This document shows, piece after piece, positions 21,201 through 31,656 of a DNA stretch of 64,000 nucleotides. Origin of the DNA: Ascoidea rubescens DSM 1968 (taxonomy: Eukaryota > Ascomycota > Saccharomycetes > Ascoideales > Ascoideaceae). How positions within the stretch are numbered: position 1 is the stretch's first letter; each line of letters opens with the position of its first letter. The DNA lies in NCBI RefSeq assembly GCF_001661345.1, contig NW_017962913.1, positions 439,428-503,427 of the forward strand. The letters run 5' to 3'. The notes beneath the pieces are model-generated. The model saw nothing but the letters and a program-made list of their open reading frames with translations. It was not told the origin of the DNA and did not search any database. The translations under genes were made by a program, and so were the position numbers.

Positions 21201-21753
21201 TAGTTCAGCTACAATTTCAACATACTCTCCTTCAGTGAATGAAAACAATAATATGAGAGAAGATTATGATAGTTTTGCTAATAGACTTAAGTTGTCAATT
21301 CAATTAACATTATTGCAGATATCAAGAAGACAAAAGTTGCAGAAAATCATTAGTTTTATAAATGAAGGAAACATAAGCAATAAAATGAATTCTTACAGGA
21401 AATTGATAGCAACTGCAAGTGGCCTAGAGATTGACACTATTGATGACTTAATTGATGGTATTGAAGAGGTCCTAATGGAAGATAGTAACGAGGATAAAAT
21501 GGATATAACTGGGAAAACCAACCAGGAAAATTTGATTCTTCGAGATTCGGCTCTTGTTGATGATACTAATTCTAAATTAACTTATATTAATCCAATCAAC
21601 TTCAGTAATAATGACGGGAGCGTTATTCTGAATAATTCTATGAAGAATGTTGAAGATAATGACACTAATATGAAAGACAATGATTCAACTATGAATAATA
21701 TGATTGCAAATGCTGATTCAAGTACCATTGATGGACACTTGATCAAAACTTGA
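15858..21753 (+). CDS. SWI4: Swi4-type APSES/ankyrin cell-cycle transcription factor, interrupted by assembly gap
   Basis: The left part (15858-17149) has a poly-Asn N-terminus and an APSES DNA-binding domain at about residues 214-315: EIYIATYSGIDVYE, RRCTDDWVNATQILKVAKF and QGGHGRFQGTWVPL. The right part (from 17437) has Gln/Asn-rich sequence, ankyrin repeats (GHTTLHWACALGN at ~18,960; GDTPLHLAIYAKN at ~19,440), a coiled region and a C-terminus YDSFANRLKLSIQLTLLQISRRQK...YRKLI that resembles the Swi6-binding end of Swi4. The KLNPKKPP after the APSES domain and ISFNNCYEKRVFKEI between repeats favour Swi4 over Mbp1. Swi4 with Swi6 forms SBF and activates G1/S genes. A 286-N gap lies in the AAT repeat; the two flanks are in frames that differ by one base, so the gap length must be wrong. 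The protein would be about 1,960 residues against 1,093 in S. cerevisiae. Confidence 0.88.
15990..16080 (+). repeat. AAT microsatellite, N-terminal poly-Asn of SWI4
   Basis: About 30 consecutive Asn codons, nearly all AAT with a few AAC near the end, upstream of the APSES domain. Confidence 0.85.
17057..17532 (+). repeat. AAT microsatellite spanning an assembly gap in SWI4
   Basis: AAT units run up to 17149, are replaced by Ns at 17150-17435, and continue from 17437 to about 17530. Both flanks read as Asn in their own frames. The gap is therefore most likely more of the same repeat that could not be assembled. Confidence 0.9.
17150..17435. other. Assembly gap (286 Ns)
   Basis: 286 is not a multiple of three. 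A true length divisible by three would join the APSES and ankyrin halves of SWI4 in one frame. Confidence 0.98.
18145..18426 (+). repeat. Poly-Gln and Ala/Val-Gln repeats in SWI4
   Basis: A CAA/CAG run at about 18,151-18,208 encodes about 18 Gln. From about 18,259 a looser repeat of AQ and VQ dipeptides follows, built from GCNCAR and GTNCAR hexamers. Low-complexity, prion-like composition. Confidence 0.85.
19687..19854 (+). repeat. Eight tandem 21-bp units encoding xPLIQNQ in SWI4
   Basis: Eight consecutive seven-codon units; the inner ones read x-P-L-I-Q-N-Q with x = A, V, I or P, and the outer ones are diverged (QFVQNE, PLVQNE). The array lies directly after the second ankyrin block. I do not know it from other Swi4 proteins. 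Confidence 0.9.
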
Positions 21754-22449
21754 TGCCTTTTTTTTATTTTTTCTTCTCTATATGTACTTTTTTTTTGTTT
21801 ATTTCTATATTTTTTTTTTGATGCTTTTTTTGTGTCTATCATATTAGAATGTTTTTTTTTCATTTTTACTTTCATTTCATTTTACATATTTTTCTAGATT
21901 GAGTTGTTATTTGTTCATTGTGCACTTTAAAATTCAAGCTTTTGCATTTTTTAACATAGTTTTGTAATGCTTTTTGTAGTTTTTTATTTCGATTTTTGAA
22001 CCTAGAGGCAAATTTGCAATTCCATTACACTTTGTTGAACTACTGATAAATTCTTCAAACCTAAGTTGTTTATATCCAAACAAAAACAGCTTATATTTTC
22101 AAGCTAATATTGTACAACTTCTGTGCTCAACTGTCTTTTTCACTATTCACCAAATTGCTTTATGTTTTTTTGCAATGTTAGTTTGATTCAACAAGGTAAT
22201 GTAGTAAAAAGAGAAAATTAAATTAAAAATTAAATTAAAAATTAAATTTTATTATCGATTTTTTTTACTAAACTAAATCTTCGCAAGAAAAAAGATAATA
22301 ATAAAAGCTAAATAAATAAATTTAAATAAATTTAAAGAAAATATAGGCAATTAAAAAGCAAGAAAGAAATAAAAACAAGATGAAATCTGAGTAATGAATA
22401 TAACCATATTGTAAAAAGAAAAAAACTAAATAAAAAAAAATTGAAATTA
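21754..22449. other. Convergent intergenic region SWI4-NHA1
   Basis: AT-rich 3' flanks with T runs on the left (21,760-21,870) and A-rich sequence on the right. A short repeat of AAATTAAATTAAA lies near 22,216-22,245. No gene seen. Confidence 0.5.
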
Positions 22450-25214
22450 TCACTTACTTTTAAATCTCAAACTTCTTTCAAAAGCACTAACAACTTTTTT
22501 GCTGCTAGAGTTTGAAGGTTTTGGTATAGTTGGTTCTTCGTCGTCAGCTTTCCTAGGTACATCGACCTTGCCTAAAGCTGCCAATCTTCTTTTCTTTTCA
22601 ATTTCAGTTTCTTCATTATCAGAATTCGCATTGAAAGAATTTTCTTTGGGATCAATTTGAGAATTTAACAAAGAATTATCAGAAATTGGTGGTTTTTCAA
22701 CTTTATTTGAAGCATCTAAAGAATCTGAAGTGTTATTAGATTTAGTGGTTTTCAAACCAACAACAGCCAAAGCCTTATTGGTCATGCCTATTAATGAATT
22801 TCTGCGAGGTTTTTGAGGTAAATTGCTTTCATGCTCGTGGATTCTATATCTTCGTATAACCTCTCCTTGCGAGTTTTCAACTAATAATTCATCATCTAAT
22901 CTAAATGCATAAAGTGTATGATGTGGCTTGTTTTCCTTTGAATTTGATATTGATTGATTAATTTTTGATAATTTTGAAGTCAATTTTCCCAAGTCAGAGT
23001 TTTCGTTATCTTTTTCTTCTGTATCACTAGAAGAACTGATTTTTGTCAAACTAAAAACAGTTTGCAATCTATTTTGATTGATTTCAGTACCCTCATGTTT
23101 TATTAAAGCTTCGCTTACAACTTCACCAGTGTTGTCTTCAATTATCACTTTACTTCCTTCTTGATATACTGTTGATAGATGTTTATTTGAAGTTTCTGTT
23201 GTATCATTTTGTGATTTCAACTCATCAACAACTGTTTGTATAACATTAGAAGTTGAATTGAAGTTATCGGTATCTCTTTCATTTTCTTTTGATTTTTCTG
23301 AACCAATTTTGATTTGTTCATTTTTAATCCTATTTTCACCTAAATTAAATTGTAATTCGTCAGGTCTTTCTTTCTTGGTTTTGTTGCGATTTCTCTTTTT
23401 TCTTCTTTCCATCCCGCCAGCAGGTTTTGCAGGAATTCCACTAGTTTCAACGTTGGTTGAAACCCTTGATATAATGTTTGAACCATTCTTGTTATTAACT
23501 CTAGTATTTTGAGCATCATGGGTATCAATTCGATGCAAAGAAAATGAACGACCATTTTTTTCTAGTTTTGGTAAACGATTTATCCAGGATTGCCCATTGC
23601 CTTCAGTTGTAGCGGTAGTAAATGATAAAGATAGAGACATTGTATTTAGATGCCTACCAAGGGTTAATACGGCGACTGAAGAACCATGAATAATAATCGA
23701 AGTAATTATTATAAAAGTGACAATTGGCCAAATACAAGCAATTAATTGGTAATGTTTTGAGCCCTGAATAGGTAACACAGCTAAAGGAGTAGATTCTTCA
23801 GTTTGATCAGCTTCTAATTCACTTCTAGCTAAGATAGCAGCAAAAACAGCACCAACACCAATTGGACCAAAATGACCACAAAATAAAGCTTCTCTCCAGG
23901 TTTTGATATCAGGGACTATAGGTTTTATCATTAAAACACTTGGAATACGACGTAAAAAGATGACCACTACGGCTAAAATAATTAATCTCCAAATATCTGT
24001 TCCAATTTCAGAATTATTAAATTGTGGCCAGGGAATGATGGCACCAAAATAAACAAAATAAGACAAATTTAATAATAAGTCAATAACAGTAGATACATGA
24101 GATTCTTCAGTCTTTTCAGCAAACCAACCATCCCAAGCAAAAGCAGAACCAGCGGCAAAGGATACTAATAAATCGTCGACACCAAGCATCGAGCCAAAGC
24201 CTGCAGACATAACAGCTAAAAAAATATAGATAGCTAAAAAAGATTCTCTGTCAATTAAATTATGATTTTCGGCAAATCTTACAGTAATTCTTCCAACATA
24301 ACCTATGGCAATACCGAATACACAGCCAAATATACATTCATAGAGAACAGAAACACAGACCCACTCTTCAACTATTTCGCCTGCATGACCATGATGGATT
24401 ATTAAGAATAGGGATAAATAAATGAAAGGAAATGCTAAACCATCATTGCAACCAGATTCGGCAGATAGTAAATTTCTTAAATGTCCAGGAACTCTTTCAG
24501 CAAATTTTCCCTTACCAACAACAGCAGCAGATAAAACAGGATCAGTTGCAGTGGTACAAGCAGCAACCAATAAACTTTCAGGAAAATTCAAACCTGGGAT
24601 CAATAACCAAATAAACAAACCAACAACTAGCCAGCCAATAGTCATTACAATCAAAAGTAATAAAGTCACAGACAACCAGTGTTTCTTCATGTATTTGGTT
24701 GGCAATTCAACGGCCACAGCAAAGATTTGAATCACAAGAACAATTCTTGAAAGCTCTAAAGTTATGTAATCTGAGTTGCCCCAGGTTGTGGGAGAAAACC
24801 AATTGAGACAGTGAGGGCCAACAATTAGCCCAAATATGGATGCAACATTTGCTTCACCAATATATAATTTTTCTTTGAAAAATAATGAACATAGAGAAAA
24901 AACAGCACCAAAGACAGCTAAGACAGCATAGGCGATATGAGCTTGTGTAATCTGAAAACAAAACAAAAAATTCAAAGTTGATAATTATAATATTTTATTA
25001 ACAATAGAAATAATAACCCAAATCATATAAAAATTTGGTGATTATTAATCACTAGCAAGTTAAAAAAGAATAAATAGTTAGTAAGATTGCTGTTTAGTTG
25101 TAAAAGTAGAAGCTTAAAAAAGAAAGCTAAGAAATACCAAGAAATACCAAGAAATATCAAGACAATACCAAGAAATTTAATGATACATACATTTAAATGT
25201 TCCCAAACAGCCAT
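22450..25214 (-). CDS. NHA1: Plasma-membrane Na+/H+ antiporter, two exons
   Basis: Exon 1 (25214-25191) encodes MAVWEHLN; exon 2 (24951-22450) continues [10 protein letters not shown]. The joined N-terminus matches the start of S. cerevisiae Nha1 (MAIWEQLE, then KAHVAYA), which settles the start. The 841-residue protein has about 12 membrane segments in the first ~430 residues, including [28 protein letters not shown] and the ion-binding [33 protein letters not shown] and [18 protein letters not shown] close the transport domain. A long hydrophilic C-tail retains conserved blocks ([37 protein letters not shown]) and ends in a basic segment. Nha1 exports Na+, K+ and Li+ in exchange for protons. 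The tail is shorter than in S. cerevisiae (985 residues in total). Confidence 0.95.
24952..25190 (-). other. Spliceosomal intron in NHA1
   Basis: 239 nt on the minus strand, donor GTATGT (25190-25185), perfect branch box TACTAAC at 25083-25077, acceptor CAG ending at 24952. The branch-to-acceptor distance, about 125 nt, is long for yeast. Confidence 0.9.
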
Positions 25215-25644
25215 GCAATATTTTCTTGTAAGTTTGGAGTTTTTTTCTTTGGAGTTTTGTTTTCCAATAGTAATATGAAATAGTAATATGAAGAAGTTGT
25301 AATCTTTAATATGAATTTAAGTATTTTATAAATAGGAATCTTTCTACTGTGATATGCAACAGTTTAATCCATGTATTATTTTGAATGTAAGCACTTGCCT
25401 TTGGAAATTTGAAAATCAAAAACTTCGAGAAAGAGACAAGGAGAAATCAAAAAACAGACAATATAATACAGTAATTCGATCCTATGTGGTATTGATATAT
25501 GTATTTTGTAATCTATAAAAGTGTAATGAAGCCTTGAAGGTTTTAAAAAAAATAAACAACTTCAAAAGAAAAACCAAAATCAAAATCAAAGCAACAGCTA
25601 AGGAAACAAAAGCACCACCACTTTTGTTCCACTCCAATGGGTCT
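25215..25644. other. NHA1 promoter and GCG1 3' flank
   Basis: AT-rich, no open frame of note. It holds the 5' flank of NHA1 and, at the right end, the 3' flank of GCG1. Confidence 0.45.
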
Positions 25645-26436
25645 TCAGCTATGCAGGCACAAAAGCAGATGCTGCAACATCTGCGTGACGCTTTCGGCTA
25701 AATCGGCAATGTACGGATCGTCGGACCGGTGCAGTGCGGAATCGATGGTGAGAATTGCACGGCGTAGAGAAAGGAGGTAGTCCGGGTTCGGGCCGCTCAA
25801 TCCAGCAGAGGAAACAATAACCTTTGCTGTGTCGGCAAGAGCTTCAGGTCCAATGAAGGAGGTGTTGTCGATGGTAGCAATGTAGATCAACGAGTTGATG
25901 ATATACTTTCCGCTGTCTTTGTTGAAAGGCAATTTTCTGATTTCCTCCATGGCCTGGTGTCTCTCAGCATCGTCTTTGAATTTACTGCTCTCCAACTCAA
26001 TCTCAAACGATAGGTTATGTGCAGTATATCCGTCTTGCTCTCTGATATCTAAATACTTAGTCACCTCTTTGGCATGTTCTTTGGGGATATAATAGGCAAC
26101 AGCCCAGACCTCTAAATCTCTTTCACTTAGTTCACTCACATTTTTGATCTGGGTTTTGGTCACGTTTTCGTTTTTACCGGCATCATTCCTGTTGTAATAC
26201 TCCAAAAAATCAATGTGAAATTTTTTATTTTCTTTGATGTCTTTTAATGATATTAGAGTCACAACTCTTCCAGGTGATTCTGGGGTACCTCTATGATCTG
26301 ACGAACTTTGAAAAAACCTTCTTGAAAAACCGTATATCTTTCCCGAAACTCTGTAGAGCGTATGTGGTGGAGGTTTAAATATTAGTGAGCCATACCCAAC
26401 CACCCATAGTGCTCTCTTATTGTTTTCTATTGTCAT
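25645..26436 (-). CDS. GCG1: Glutathione-specific gamma-glutamylcyclotransferase (ChaC family)
   Basis: 263 residues against 232 in S. cerevisiae Gcg1. The substrate loop VVGYGSLIF lies at 12-20, SSDHRGTPESPGRVVTL at ~45-61 is the ChaC signature, and the catalytic Glu is in DIREQDGY (E133). GPNPDYLLSLRRAI near the C-terminus is also family-typical. The enzyme cleaves reduced glutathione to 5-oxoproline and Cys-Gly in the cytosol. A CACGTG site lies 122 bp upstream of the ATG, which would suit Cbf1/Met4 control of sulfur metabolism. The last ~35 residues are not conserved. Confidence 0.92.
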   Translation of the reverse strand: MTIENNKRALWVVGYGSLIFKPPPHTLYRVSGKIYGFSRRFFQSSSDHRGTPESPGRVVTLISLKDIKENKKFHIDFLEYYNRNDAGKNENVTKTQIKNVSELSERDLEVWAVAYYIPKEHAKEVTKYLDIREQDGYTAHNLSFEIELESSKFKDDAERHQAMEEIRKLPFNKDSGKYIINSLIYIATIDNTSFIGPEALADTAKVIVSSAGLSGPNPDYLLSLRRAILTIDSALHRSDDPYIADLAESVTQMLQHLLLCLHS

Positions 26437-26557
26437 TTTTTACTAGGACAAGAAATACGATATTGGAGTATTTTGATGTTGCTGTCAATAGAAGTGATGT
26501 TATATCAAGCTGTTATATCAGGTATGTTGGAAAGAAATTGCATAAACATGTCAGGAG

Positions 26558-26563
26558 CACGTG
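26558..26563. promoter_or_regulatory. CACGTG E-box upstream of GCG1
   Basis: Palindromic CACGTG 122 bp before the GCG1 start. The core is bound by Cbf1 in yeasts, which controls sulfur amino acid genes; this fits a glutathione-degrading enzyme. Inference from motif and gene identity. Confidence 0.4.
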
Positions 26564-27835
26564 TCAGTCAACAAACCACAGTTGTGAATATATCGTTCTA
26601 TCCAGAATACGGTTCAATTTCGGTAGTTTAATTTGGGCTGGCGGTAATGAAGGAATTGAGATATAATCAATTTTTTATTACCCAGTAGATCTGAATAGAT
26701 GCCATACAATATCGGGCAATGATTTTGAAAATTAGGACCTGGAAGGATAAATAAAACCAGGTTCCATTAAAAAAATTTCTTTCAAAGTTTGAAGCACCAT
26801 TATTGACTTTAACGTTGAGTTCAAAAGAACAAAATCTAGTTTTGGTGTTAAAACAGATTAAATAGTAGATGTTTTTCCTTTTTTATTTGTTAGAATAAAA
26901 TGATTTCCAATTGCATTTTTGATGATCTAGTTACTAAAGAGATTTATCTATTCACCAAACCAAAATATTTTTAGCCTTAAAATTAGCTCACGTTCAAATA
27001 ATTTTGTTTTAAACTTGAAGGAGATAGTAAATCTGCTGGTATTAAATGTTTCGAGGTTGTTTTTTCATCCATTTAGGAGTTTCACAAAAAAATTTATTTG
27101 TCTACATCAACAACAAACTTTAAAACAAATGGATATCTGATAACTTTATTTTTTTTATCAGTTATCAAAAAATCTAATCTACAATTGTCAACAAAAAATG
27201 TTAACGGTAAAAGTATGAAGTTTCAATCAAAAAACCCAATTTTCCGATTAATGTTAAGCCAGCTTTTATATTTGAACAAATTGAGTTTTATTGTGTCTAT
27301 AATTTAACAAAAAGTCCAGTTTTTGCCTATTAATATATAAAAAGATATTTAGTTGTTGAAATGTTTGATTTTAATGATCTTTTAAAGTGGTTAAAAATCA
27401 TTTATTCAAAGATAAATGAAACAATAACTTGAATAATATCATCCAAAATTAAAATTAAAATTAAAAAATCAAAAGGAGAGACTGGTTAAAATTAAGAAAA
27501 GAGAACATATACAACAAAAAAGCGAAATAAATTCAAATTGATATAGTAGTTAAACCTAATTTATATTTTTTTTGAACAAAGCATAATGAAATAAATAGTT
27601 AAATCCCAAAATAAAGTTACATACAAAAATATATCCAAAACAAAAAAAGCTAATTAATAAATGGGAATTGAAAGTTCATTTGGGAAAAAAATTCCTAAAA
27701 AAAGGAGAAAGTGAAGAAAATAGAATAAAATAAAATAAATAAATAAATAAATAAGTAAATAAAAACATAGTGGAAATATAACAAGCAAATTAGTAGAAAA
27801 ACAGCAATAACAACGAAAATAAAACAAATAAAATA

Positions 27836-27897
27836 ATAAAAATAAAAATAAAAATAAAAATAAAAATAAAAATAAAAATAAAAATAAAAATAAAAAT
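27836..27897. repeat. (AAAAAT)n low-complexity repeat
   Basis: About ten tandem TAAAAA hexamers in the BOI 3' flank. Confidence 0.8.
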
Positions 27898-28086
27898 TAA
27901 ATTAACAAAAATAAAAAAATAAATTTAGATTGAACTAAAAAACAATAAAATAAAGTGTTCTTAGTTAAAAGTTAGTTGCAAGGTCAAATAATTTGAAAAA
28001 AAATTACCAGTAAAATATTCCAACTGAAAAATAGTATTTCATAACAATCAAAAACATTATTGATGCACCATAGAAAAACAAATAAT

Positions 28087-31000
28087 TTAGATCATATTAT
28101 TTTTATTGATTTTATTGTAAGAATTGGCATTTCCAGATTTAGCAATGCTATTGTGTCTCAAGTCAGAATTTGAAACTTGTTCATGATCAACAGCCGTTTT
28201 GGGAGAGGAAGGTGAGCTTGGATATATTCCAGCTGCCATTAAAAATGGTGATTGAAAACCTACTGAATCATGTGTAGTTCCAACCTTAGGCGTAGAGTTA
28301 TGAGAAGTAGTAGATGTGGTTGGTGTTTGATGAGGAACAGAATCAACAGATGATAATTCATTGGGTGATAACGAAGAAGAACCTGACTTAGGTTGTTCCA
28401 GAAAATCTTCTGTCAATGTGTTCGCACCTGGCTGTATAAATCCTTTTGCTTTGATTAACTCTTCTCTTTGTCTAGCATTTTCTCTAGCCTTTGCTAATAA
28501 TTCTTGGGCTTTTTGTAGAGTAACAGTAGGAGTAACGCAAGAACTGACAATTGGGATGGACTCATCTAAATCAATTGTTGCTTTCATCAATGCAGCCATC
28601 CAACCTCTCATCTCTTCTTTAGTATCAACCGCAAAATAATGGACTTTTGGCTGAGTAAAAGTTAAGCCTTTCTTATAACCTGGGGCAGGAGGAACTAATT
28701 TGAAACAATATCTGCCCTGTCCGGTTGTGGCAGCATACAATGCAACAAATTTATCATCATCTCTTGCAGGTAATACTTTATGGGCCGTAATATCAATCAA
28801 TCCTTTCTCTTTTGTGTCTTTCATAGAACCAAAGTAAGACAATCTTGTATGATTCAAAGTAAAAAATCTAGTTTTCCATGGACCTACAGCACTGGAACCC
28901 TTTTTGCTCATCCAGCCAGAATGGTCGGCAGTTCTCAGAGCTTCTTCTGGATCAACTCTTCTAATACCTTCTTGGAAAGCAGAAGTTTGTTTTTTGGTTT
29001 TTTTGCCTGTTTGTGAAGTTTTGGCATTTCTTACTTCTCTTACTCTAAATGAGTCAGAGCTTGATGTTGGGGCGGTTTTAATGGTTGCAGAAGGTCCTAC
29101 ACTTCCTGAAGTATGTGCATGAGGTAGCTTTTTCTGATGAGAAGTATCGATTTCAATAATTTTATCCTTCTTGGAATTCAAATCATCTTTTTTAAATTTT
29201 TGATGATGTGTAGATAATGATCTTTGAGTTTGACTAATTGAATTTTTCTTTGCTAATTCACTGTTATTTTCCTTGGCAGAAACTGATCGTTTTTTGAACT
29301 GCGGTTTAAACTTTTGTAATGGAGACTTTAGAGGAGATTGTGGAGGCATAGGAATTGGAGATACCATAGTGCTGCTCTGTTTGGAAGGTGACTGATTTCG
29401 TGTTTTTTCTGAAGAAATTGGAAATTCATCATTTTTTGTAACTGGTGTCGATTCCCATGGATTTCTTCCTGGATCCAAAGTGCGTTTTGAACTTTCACTT
29501 TCATCAGGGATTTTTTGACCTTCAGGATTAGCTTTTCCAGCTTTGTTTACAAAGGATAATCTGTTGTAATTTGATAGTGAATCGTTATCATTTGAACCAG
29601 CTATTGAAGCATTTTCAGGGAACTTAGTGATGCTTGGTGTGTAGGAATCCTCAGTAGAAGAATCATTAAAGTAAATTGAAGAGCTAGGTCTTGTGTTGAT
29701 TGGATCAACCGCCAATAGTGATGTTTTGTTGAACTCATTTGCCAAGGAATCTATTGTTGGAAAATTTGTATCCTTTCCATTTGATTGTTTGATCAGTTGT
29801 GGCGAGCCTTGGTTTGAAAAAGATTCTATGGGGATTACAGGACTGTATTGATTATTTGTATTGAGTTTGAGTTGCAATTTGGGTTGATTTCCTGATTTAT
29901 TTGGATTAATGTTATAATATTTTTGATTAGCATAGGGTGAGTTGAAGAGGGTATTTGAATTTTTGGGGGATTTAATTGTCTTTTGGTGAACAGAATATAG
30001 AGCTGGTTCATTGTTATAAATATTCATATCTAGTTCAGTCGCAGATCTGGATCTTCTTCTTGTGTGAGTTGGCTTTTTATTTGAATTTTCGGGGGAAACT
30101 AAGGGTGGTGCCATTAGTTCGGAATTTTTATTAGCTTTATAAGGAGAATCAAGCAAAGGTAAAGAAGGATTTGAGGAATAAACGTAAGGTAGGTTCATTT
30201 CAAACTTTCTCTTTTGATCAGCGGCTTGTTTTAATACCTCAATTTCTTTGTAAATTTCGAATCTTGTGCCAAAAGAAGATATATCCAATTCTTTTAAATA
30301 GCTTAGTTCTAATTCTAACAATATTGGGCCAGTTATTTTATGTTGTAAGAATTTTGAGCAAACATCTTTATCGAAATTTAAAAATTTGAAATAGTTTGAA
30401 ACTTGTTCCGAATCCCAGGATTCAACAAAAATTGGATTTAAATCATTTGGGATTTCGTCATCTTCGTAATCCTCTTCATTATCCAAAGAGCTTGAGTCAT
30501 TGTTTGTTGCAGAAGTGTCAAGTTCTTTAATTTGTTTATCTATTTTTGATTCTATAGAGTCATTGTTTAGACCATTAGAATTAATTGTAGAAGAATGGGG
30601 TTTATTTTGGCTTTCGTTATTGTTATCTTTATCGTTTTGGTGTTCATTTTCATTTTCATCTTGGATATTATTTAAATGGATGTCGTTATTTATGACTTTT
30701 TTGGGAGAATTGATTGGAGAGCTTAGAGAAGAATTTGAATTGAATTCTTTTAGCGCTTTATCAATATCAGTCATTGTTGCATGGACAGAGGATTCTCTAT
30801 CTGCTGGATTTAATTTAGTTGAGGATTTGTTTGAGTTTCTGTTCAGAGACTTGTTTGAATTTCTATTTGATGGATTGTTGATTGAGTTGGAAGATATTGA
30901 AGTTTTTTTGCTTGAGTGTCTTTGAAGTTTTGAGTTGTTGCTGCTTGAGTGCAGATGATGAACAGAGTGGTTGATTTGGTTGTTTGTATTGATGGGATTA

Positions 31001-31656
31001 AATTGGTTATTGTTGTATTGGAATTTCTGTTGCTGTTGTTGTTGTTGTTGAATTTGAGAATAAGGGTATTTATTGTTGGCGTTAAAATTGTTTATAATGG
31101 AGGAGACATTTTTGTTATCATTGATATTATTTGTAGGATCTATAATTTTGGTTTTGTTATTGATGGTATTGTTTGGATAAGAATTTGGAGTTTTTCTTGA
31201 TCTTGATCTTAGTAGGTTTTTCTTTTGTTGATCAGTTAGATAAGAGTCTATTGATTGGGTGAAGGACTTTGGGTATAAGCCAGCTAAACCAGTGGTCAAG
31301 TTTTTTCCCATGTACCAACCATCATTGAAGCTTCTGTCATCAGCTATAATTTCGATTTTGTCACCAGGGTTTAAAGTTAATTCGTCATCTAGTCTTGCGT
31401 TGAATTGTTTAATTACGGTGTACAAGTTTGATTGCTGTAATTGGGGTTGAGGAGGCAAAGAGGGACGAGGTTGGATTGGGATTTTGTTTTGAAATTGGAA
31501 TTTGTTTTGAAGATGATTTGAATGGTTATTATGGGAGTGAGGGTGAGATTGAGAAGAGTTATTAATGTTATTGTTATTTGGAGTAGGAGGATAATTGTAA
31601 TAATTTTGGTTATTATTTGGGGATGAGTTGGTATAAGGGTTGTAGTTATTATACAT
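28087..31656 (-). CDS. BOI1/BOI2-type SH3-SAM-PH scaffold of polarised growth
   Basis: 1,189 residues. An Asn/Pro-rich start is followed by an SH3 domain (~78-135; ALYDY-equivalent TVIKQFNA, then DGWYMGKN and GLYPKSF). A SAM domain lies at ~405-470 (VESWDSEQVSNYFKFL ... TGPILLELELSYLKELDI) and a PH domain at ~912-1030 (HSGWMSKKGSSAVGPWKTRFFTLN, RYCFKLVPPAPGYKKGLTF, VHYFAVDTKEEMRGWMAAL). This order is unique to Boi1/Boi2, which bind Bem1, Cdc42 and phosphoinositides at the bud and help exocytosis. The long linkers contain several PxxP stretches (PIPMPPQSPLKSP). One copy is seen here, so I do not choose between BOI1 and BOI2. Confidence 0.93.
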   Translation of the reverse strand: MYNNYNPYTNSSPNNNQNYYNYPPTPNNNNINNSSQSHPHSHNNHSNHLQNKFQFQNKIPIQPRPSLPPQPQLQQSNLYTVIKQFNARLDDELTLNPGDKIEIIADDRSFNDGWYMGKNLTTGLAGLYPKSFTQSIDSYLTDQQKKNLLRSRSRKTPNSYPNNTINNKTKIIDPTNNINDNKNVSSIINNFNANNKYPYSQIQQQQQQQQKFQYNNNQFNPINTNNQINHSVHHLHSSSNNSKLQRHSSKKTSISSNSINNPSNRNSNKSLNRNSNKSSTKLNPADRESSVHATMTDIDKALKEFNSNSSLSSPINSPKKVINNDIHLNNIQDENENEHQNDKDNNNESQNKPHSSTINSNGLNNDSIESKIDKQIKELDTSATNNDSSSLDNEEDYEDDEIPNDLNPIFVESWDSEQVSNYFKFLNFDKDVCSKFLQHKITGPILLELELSYLKELDISSFGTRFEIYKEIEVLKQAADQKRKFEMNLPYVYSSNPSLPLLDSPYKANKNSELMAPPLVSPENSNKKPTHTRRRSRSATELDMNIYNNEPALYSVHQKTIKSPKNSNTLFNSPYANQKYYNINPNKSGNQPKLQLKLNTNNQYSPVIPIESFSNQGSPQLIKQSNGKDTNFPTIDSLANEFNKTSLLAVDPINTRPSSSIYFNDSSTEDSYTPSITKFPENASIAGSNDNDSLSNYNRLSFVNKAGKANPEGQKIPDESESSKRTLDPGRNPWESTPVTKNDEFPISSEKTRNQSPSKQSSTMVSPIPMPPQSPLKSPLQKFKPQFKKRSVSAKENNSELAKKNSISQTQRSLSTHHQKFKKDDLNSKKDKIIEIDTSHQKKLPHAHTSGSVGPSATIKTAPTSSSDSFRVREVRNAKTSQTGKKTKKQTSAFQEGIRRVDPEEALRTADHSGWMSKKGSSAVGPWKTRFFTLNHTRLSYFGSMKDTKEKGLIDITAHKVLPARDDDKFVALYAATTGQGRYCFKLVPPAPGYKKGLTFTQPKVHYFAVDTKEEMRGWMAALMKATIDLDESIPIVSSCVTPTVTLQKAQELLAKARENARQREELIKAKGFIQPGANTLTEDFLEQPKSGSSSLSPNELSSVDSVPHQTPTTSTTSHNSTPKVGTTHDSVGFQSPFLMAAGIYPSSPSSPKTAVDHEQVSNSDLRHNSIAKSGNANSYNKINKNNMI

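Larger units (their letters stand above)
26437..28086. other. 1.65-kb AT-rich intergenic region between GCG1 and BOI
   Basis: No convincing gene on either strand. The left end is the GCG1 promoter with CACGTG at 26558-26563. Sequence from about 27,450 is A-rich and low in complexity, including an (AAAAAT)n tract. The function of the 1 kb between is unknown. Confidence 0.45.

Noticed and set aside
26437-28086. Possible mobile element or pseudogene in the 1.65-kb spacer
   Set aside because: No terminal repeats, no target duplication and no protein-like fragments could be found by eye.
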